NCBI GenBank assembly: GCA_030550225.1
Contig: JAUQPV010000021.1
Location: 1-7,500 of the forward strand
DNA: 7,500 nt
DNA from: Acidobacteriota bacterium
GTDB lineage: Bacteria; Acidobacteriota; HRBIN11
Direction: 5' to 3'
How positions within the stretch are numbered: the first letter of the stretch is position 1; every line of letters starts with the position of its first letter. The notes below the pieces were generated by a model. The model was given only the letters and a program-made list of their open reading frames with translations. It was not told the DNA's origin and did not search any database. The position numbers and the translations under genes are program-made. This document shows, one piece after another, positions 5,635-7,500 of this stretch.

Positions 5635-6984
5635 ATGTCCGTCCCGGCGCATGGTCGTGAGGCGATCGTCGCCCCGCGACCGACCCTGTCCGTCGTCGAT
5701 GCTATCGCCCTGATCGTAGGCATCGTCATCGGGGCTGGCATCTTTCGGGCACCCTCGGCCGTCGCCGCTCACGTGTCCAGCCCTGGGGTCTTCCTCCTCG
5801 TCTGGGTCCTGGGCGGCCTCGTCTCGCTGATCGGGGCCCTCTGCTATGCGGAACTGGCGACGGCGTACCCCCACGCCGGTGGGGACTACCATTACCTGCG
5901 GCGGGCCTTTGGGGCTGGCCTCGCCTTCCTCTTCGGCTGGGCTCGCATGACAGTCATCCAGACGGGTTCGATCGCCTCGTTGGCCTATGTATTCGGTGAC
6001 TACATGGCCTCGGTGGCCCCCGTGGGACCCCACGCTTCGGCCTTGTATGCCGCCGGCGCCGTCTTGGGCCTGACCCTCATCAACGTGTGGGGGATTCAGC
6101 CCGGGAGATGGGTCCAGAACCTCCTGACGGCGGCGAAACTGGGCGGTCTCCTGGCGATCGGCTGGGCCGGCCTCGCCCTCCTCGGGCGAGTCTCTGACGA
6201 GCCGACCGACGTCCAGACGGAAACCGGCACGTTGGGCCTCGCCCTGGTCTTTGTGCTGTATACCTATGGAGGTTGGAACGAGGCCGCTTACATATCGGCC
6301 GAGCTCCGGGACGTGCGCCGTAACATGGTCCGTGCCCTGATTGGCGGTGTCGGTCTGATCACGGCCGTATACGTCTTCACAAACATGGCCTACCTCTGGG
6401 GCCTGGGCTGGACGGGCATCCGGACCTCGGAGGTCGTGGCCGCCGACCTGCTCCGGCGGGCCCTGGGCCCAGCCGGGGCGGTCTTCGTCAGCCTCTTTAT
6501 CGCCGTCGCCGCCCTGGGCGGCGTCAACGGTACGATCCTCACGGGGGCCCGGACAAATTACGCCTTAGGGCAAGACTTTTCCGTTTTGGCCCCCTTAGGC
6601 CGCTGGCACGACCGGGCCGGGACGCCCGTCCCTGCCCTCTGGGTCCAGGGCGCCATCGCCTTTTTCCTCGTCCTGTTTGGGGCATGGGCCCGCCGGGGAT
6701 TCGAGACGATGGTCACCTACACGGCCCCCGTCTTCTGGTTTTTCTTTTTCCTGACCGGCGTGGCCCTCTTCGTCTTGCGGCATCGGGAGAGGGACGCTCC
6801 CCGTCCGTTTCGGGTCCCCTTCTATCCGGTCACGCCCCTGGTCTTCTGCGCCGCCTGCCTCTACATGCTTTATGCGAGTCTGGCCTATGCGGGTCGCGGA
6901 GCCCTGGCCGGGGCCGCCGTCCTGCTGGCGGGGATCCCGGTCCTGGTTCTTGGGCGACGACGGCCGTCCGATGCACCGTTATGA
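5635..6984 (+). CDS. APC-superfamily amino acid permease (LAT/SteT-like)
   Basis: This 449-residue inner-membrane transporter has about 12 hydrophobic segments, the standard APC number. The first helix holds GIVIGAGIF (29-37), the broken-helix substrate site of LeuT-fold amino acid carriers. ELATAYPHAGGDYHY (73-87) is the usual APC motif after helix 2. YGGWNEAAYISAELRDVRRNM, about residues 209-229, matches the helix 6 region of the LAT/SteT branch. It should exchange or import amino acids or related amines; the substrate cannot be named. The N-terminal 18 residues are short and polar, and the C-terminus is basic. The ATG at 5635 is 12 bp after the preceding stop, and its ribosome binding site GGGGGA (5622-5627) overlaps that stop, so translational coupling with the DUF6642-like gene is likely. 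Codon use is again typical GC-rich, unlike the core of its upstream partner. Confidence 0.93.
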   Translation: MSVPAHGREAIVAPRPTLSVVDAIALIVGIVIGAGIFRAPSAVAAHVSSPGVFLLVWVLGGLVSLIGALCYAELATAYPHAGGDYHYLRRAFGAGLAFLFGWARMTVIQTGSIASLAYVFGDYMASVAPVGPHASALYAAGAVLGLTLINVWGIQPGRWVQNLLTAAKLGGLLAIGWAGLALLGRVSDEPTDVQTETGTLGLALVFVLYTYGGWNEAAYISAELRDVRRNMVRALIGGVGLITAVYVFTNMAYLWGLGWTGIRTSEVVAADLLRRALGPAGAVFVSLFIAVAALGGVNGTILTGARTNYALGQDFSVLAPLGRWHDRAGTPVPALWVQGAIAFFLVLFGAWARRGFETMVTYTAPVFWFFFFLTGVALFVLRHRERDAPRPFRVPFYPVTPLVFCAACLYMLYASLAYAGRGALAGAAVLLAGIPVLVLGRRRPSDAPL

Positions 6985-7001
6985 CATGACGGGGCCATTC
7001 A

Positions 7002-7069
7002 TGGCTCATAAGTGGCTCATAGGTCATGGCGGATGGCTCATGGGAAATAGGGATGGGCTATGACCCATC
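7002..7069. repeat. tggctcat repeats and a small hairpin upstream of the methyltransferase
   Basis: The octamer tggctcat occurs exactly at 7002-7009, 7013-7020 and 7034-7041, with a variant tgggctat at 7054-7061. Start-to-start distances are 11, 21 and 20, close to whole helical turns. The last copy lies inside a hairpin, gatggg (7052-7057) with cccatc (7064-7069) and a 6-base loop. It could be an operator cluster for the gene at 7101 or another member of the spacer word arrays. Confidence 0.5.
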
Positions 7070-7100
7070 GGTCACGCCGTCATTTTTCAGGAGGTCCACC

Positions 7101-7500
7101 ATGACGCGGCGACGCTTTGTGCGATGGTTCGTCCTGGGGGCCGTCCTTGCGGTAACCGGGTCGATCCCCTGGGGGGTGGCCCAACAGCGGGCGCCTGACG
7201 TACCCTACGTGCCGACCCCTTACGAGGTCGTCGAGGAGATGCTCCGGATGGCCAAGGTCACGGCCGACGACGTCGTGTATGACCTCGGGTGCGGGGACGG
7301 CCGGATCGTCATCACGGCGGCCCAAAAGTACGGTGCCCGGGGCGTGGGCGTCGATATCGACCCGCGGCGGATTCAAGAGAGTCAGGCCAACGCCGCCAAG
7401 GCCGGCGTGACAGACCGGGTCCGGTTCATCGAGGGCGACCTCTTTCAGGTCGACATCCGGGAGGCGACGGTCGTGACGCTGTACCTCCTGCCGGACGTGA
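7101..7500 (+). CDS. exported SAM-dependent methyltransferase, 3'-truncated by window end
   Basis: The frame opens at ATG 7101 behind a strong AGGAGGT (7089-7095) and is still open at 7499, so only the first 133 residues are seen. Residues 2-8 read TRRRFVR, close to the Tat consensus (S/T)RRxFLK. A hydrophobic stretch to about residue 22 and a likely cleavage site after Val-Ala27 follow. The mature part starts with PYVPTPYEVVEEML (35-48), then the class I methyltransferase motif I DLGCGDGRIVI (61-71). The acidic residue after strand 2 is in VGVDIDP (82-88), and the later motif EGDLFQVDI is at 111-119. This layout resembles methyltransferases of the DOT1/FAM173 (lysine methyltransferase) type known from bacteria as exported or anchored proteins; the substrate is unknown. 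An exported SAM enzyme is unusual because SAM is cytoplasmic, so the signal may serve as an anchor instead. Confidence 0.87.
   Translation, partial: MTRRRFVRWFVLGAVLAVTGSIPWGVAQQRAPDVPYVPTPYEVVEEMLRMAKVTADDVVYDLGCGDGRIVITAAQKYGARGVGVDIDPRRIQESQANAAKAGVTDRVRFIEGDLFQVDIREATVVTLYLLPDV

Overview
The window looks like chromosomal DNA from a GC-rich bacterium. Coding regions strongly prefer GTC, CTC, CCG and CGG codons, genes are short-spaced, and most starts carry a clear AGGAGG-type ribosome binding site. The protein set (short-chain acyl-CoA enzymes, a DUF721/DciA helicase-loader protein, an exported methyltransferase) is bacterial. I cannot place the phylum from sequence alone; a thermophilic, deep-branching or Acidobacteriota-like lineage is only a guess. 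No rRNA, tRNA, CRISPR array, transposase or phage gene was seen.

Layout. Positions 12-233 encode a small membrane protein. Next come two acyl-CoA enzymes, a 3-hydroxybutyryl-CoA dehydrogenase (537-1421) and an enoyl-CoA hydratase (1571-2368), which catalyse consecutive steps between acetoacetyl-CoA/3-ketoacyl-CoA and crotonyl-CoA/enoyl-CoA. They are followed by a DUF721/DciA-like protein (2472-2927) and a two-helix membrane protein of unknown function (2994-3737). A 377-bp gene-free spacer separates this rightward block from a leftward polytopic membrane protein (4115-4855). A divergent intergenic region with a perfect TATAAT box then leads into a probable two-gene operon: a DUF6642-like protein with a caspase/CHAT-style His-Cys pair (5059-5622) and, 12 bp later, an APC-superfamily amino acid permease (5635-6984). 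The right edge holds the first 133 codons of a class I SAM-dependent methyltransferase with a Tat-type signal peptide (7101 to the end).

Two things stand out. First, the DUF6642-like gene has an AT-rich core unlike its neighbours and is coupled to a transporter, which suggests an acquired cassette. Second, nearly every spacer (234-536, 1422-1570, 2369-2471, 4942-4977, 7001-7069) contains short degenerate word arrays, often in register at 7 bp, and several contain imperfect inverted repeats. The spacers at 241 and 2380 begin with a related sequence, and the words cttcga(a/g) and nttcggt recur in different spacers. This looks like a genome-wide intergenic repeat family. It is the least explained structure in the window.
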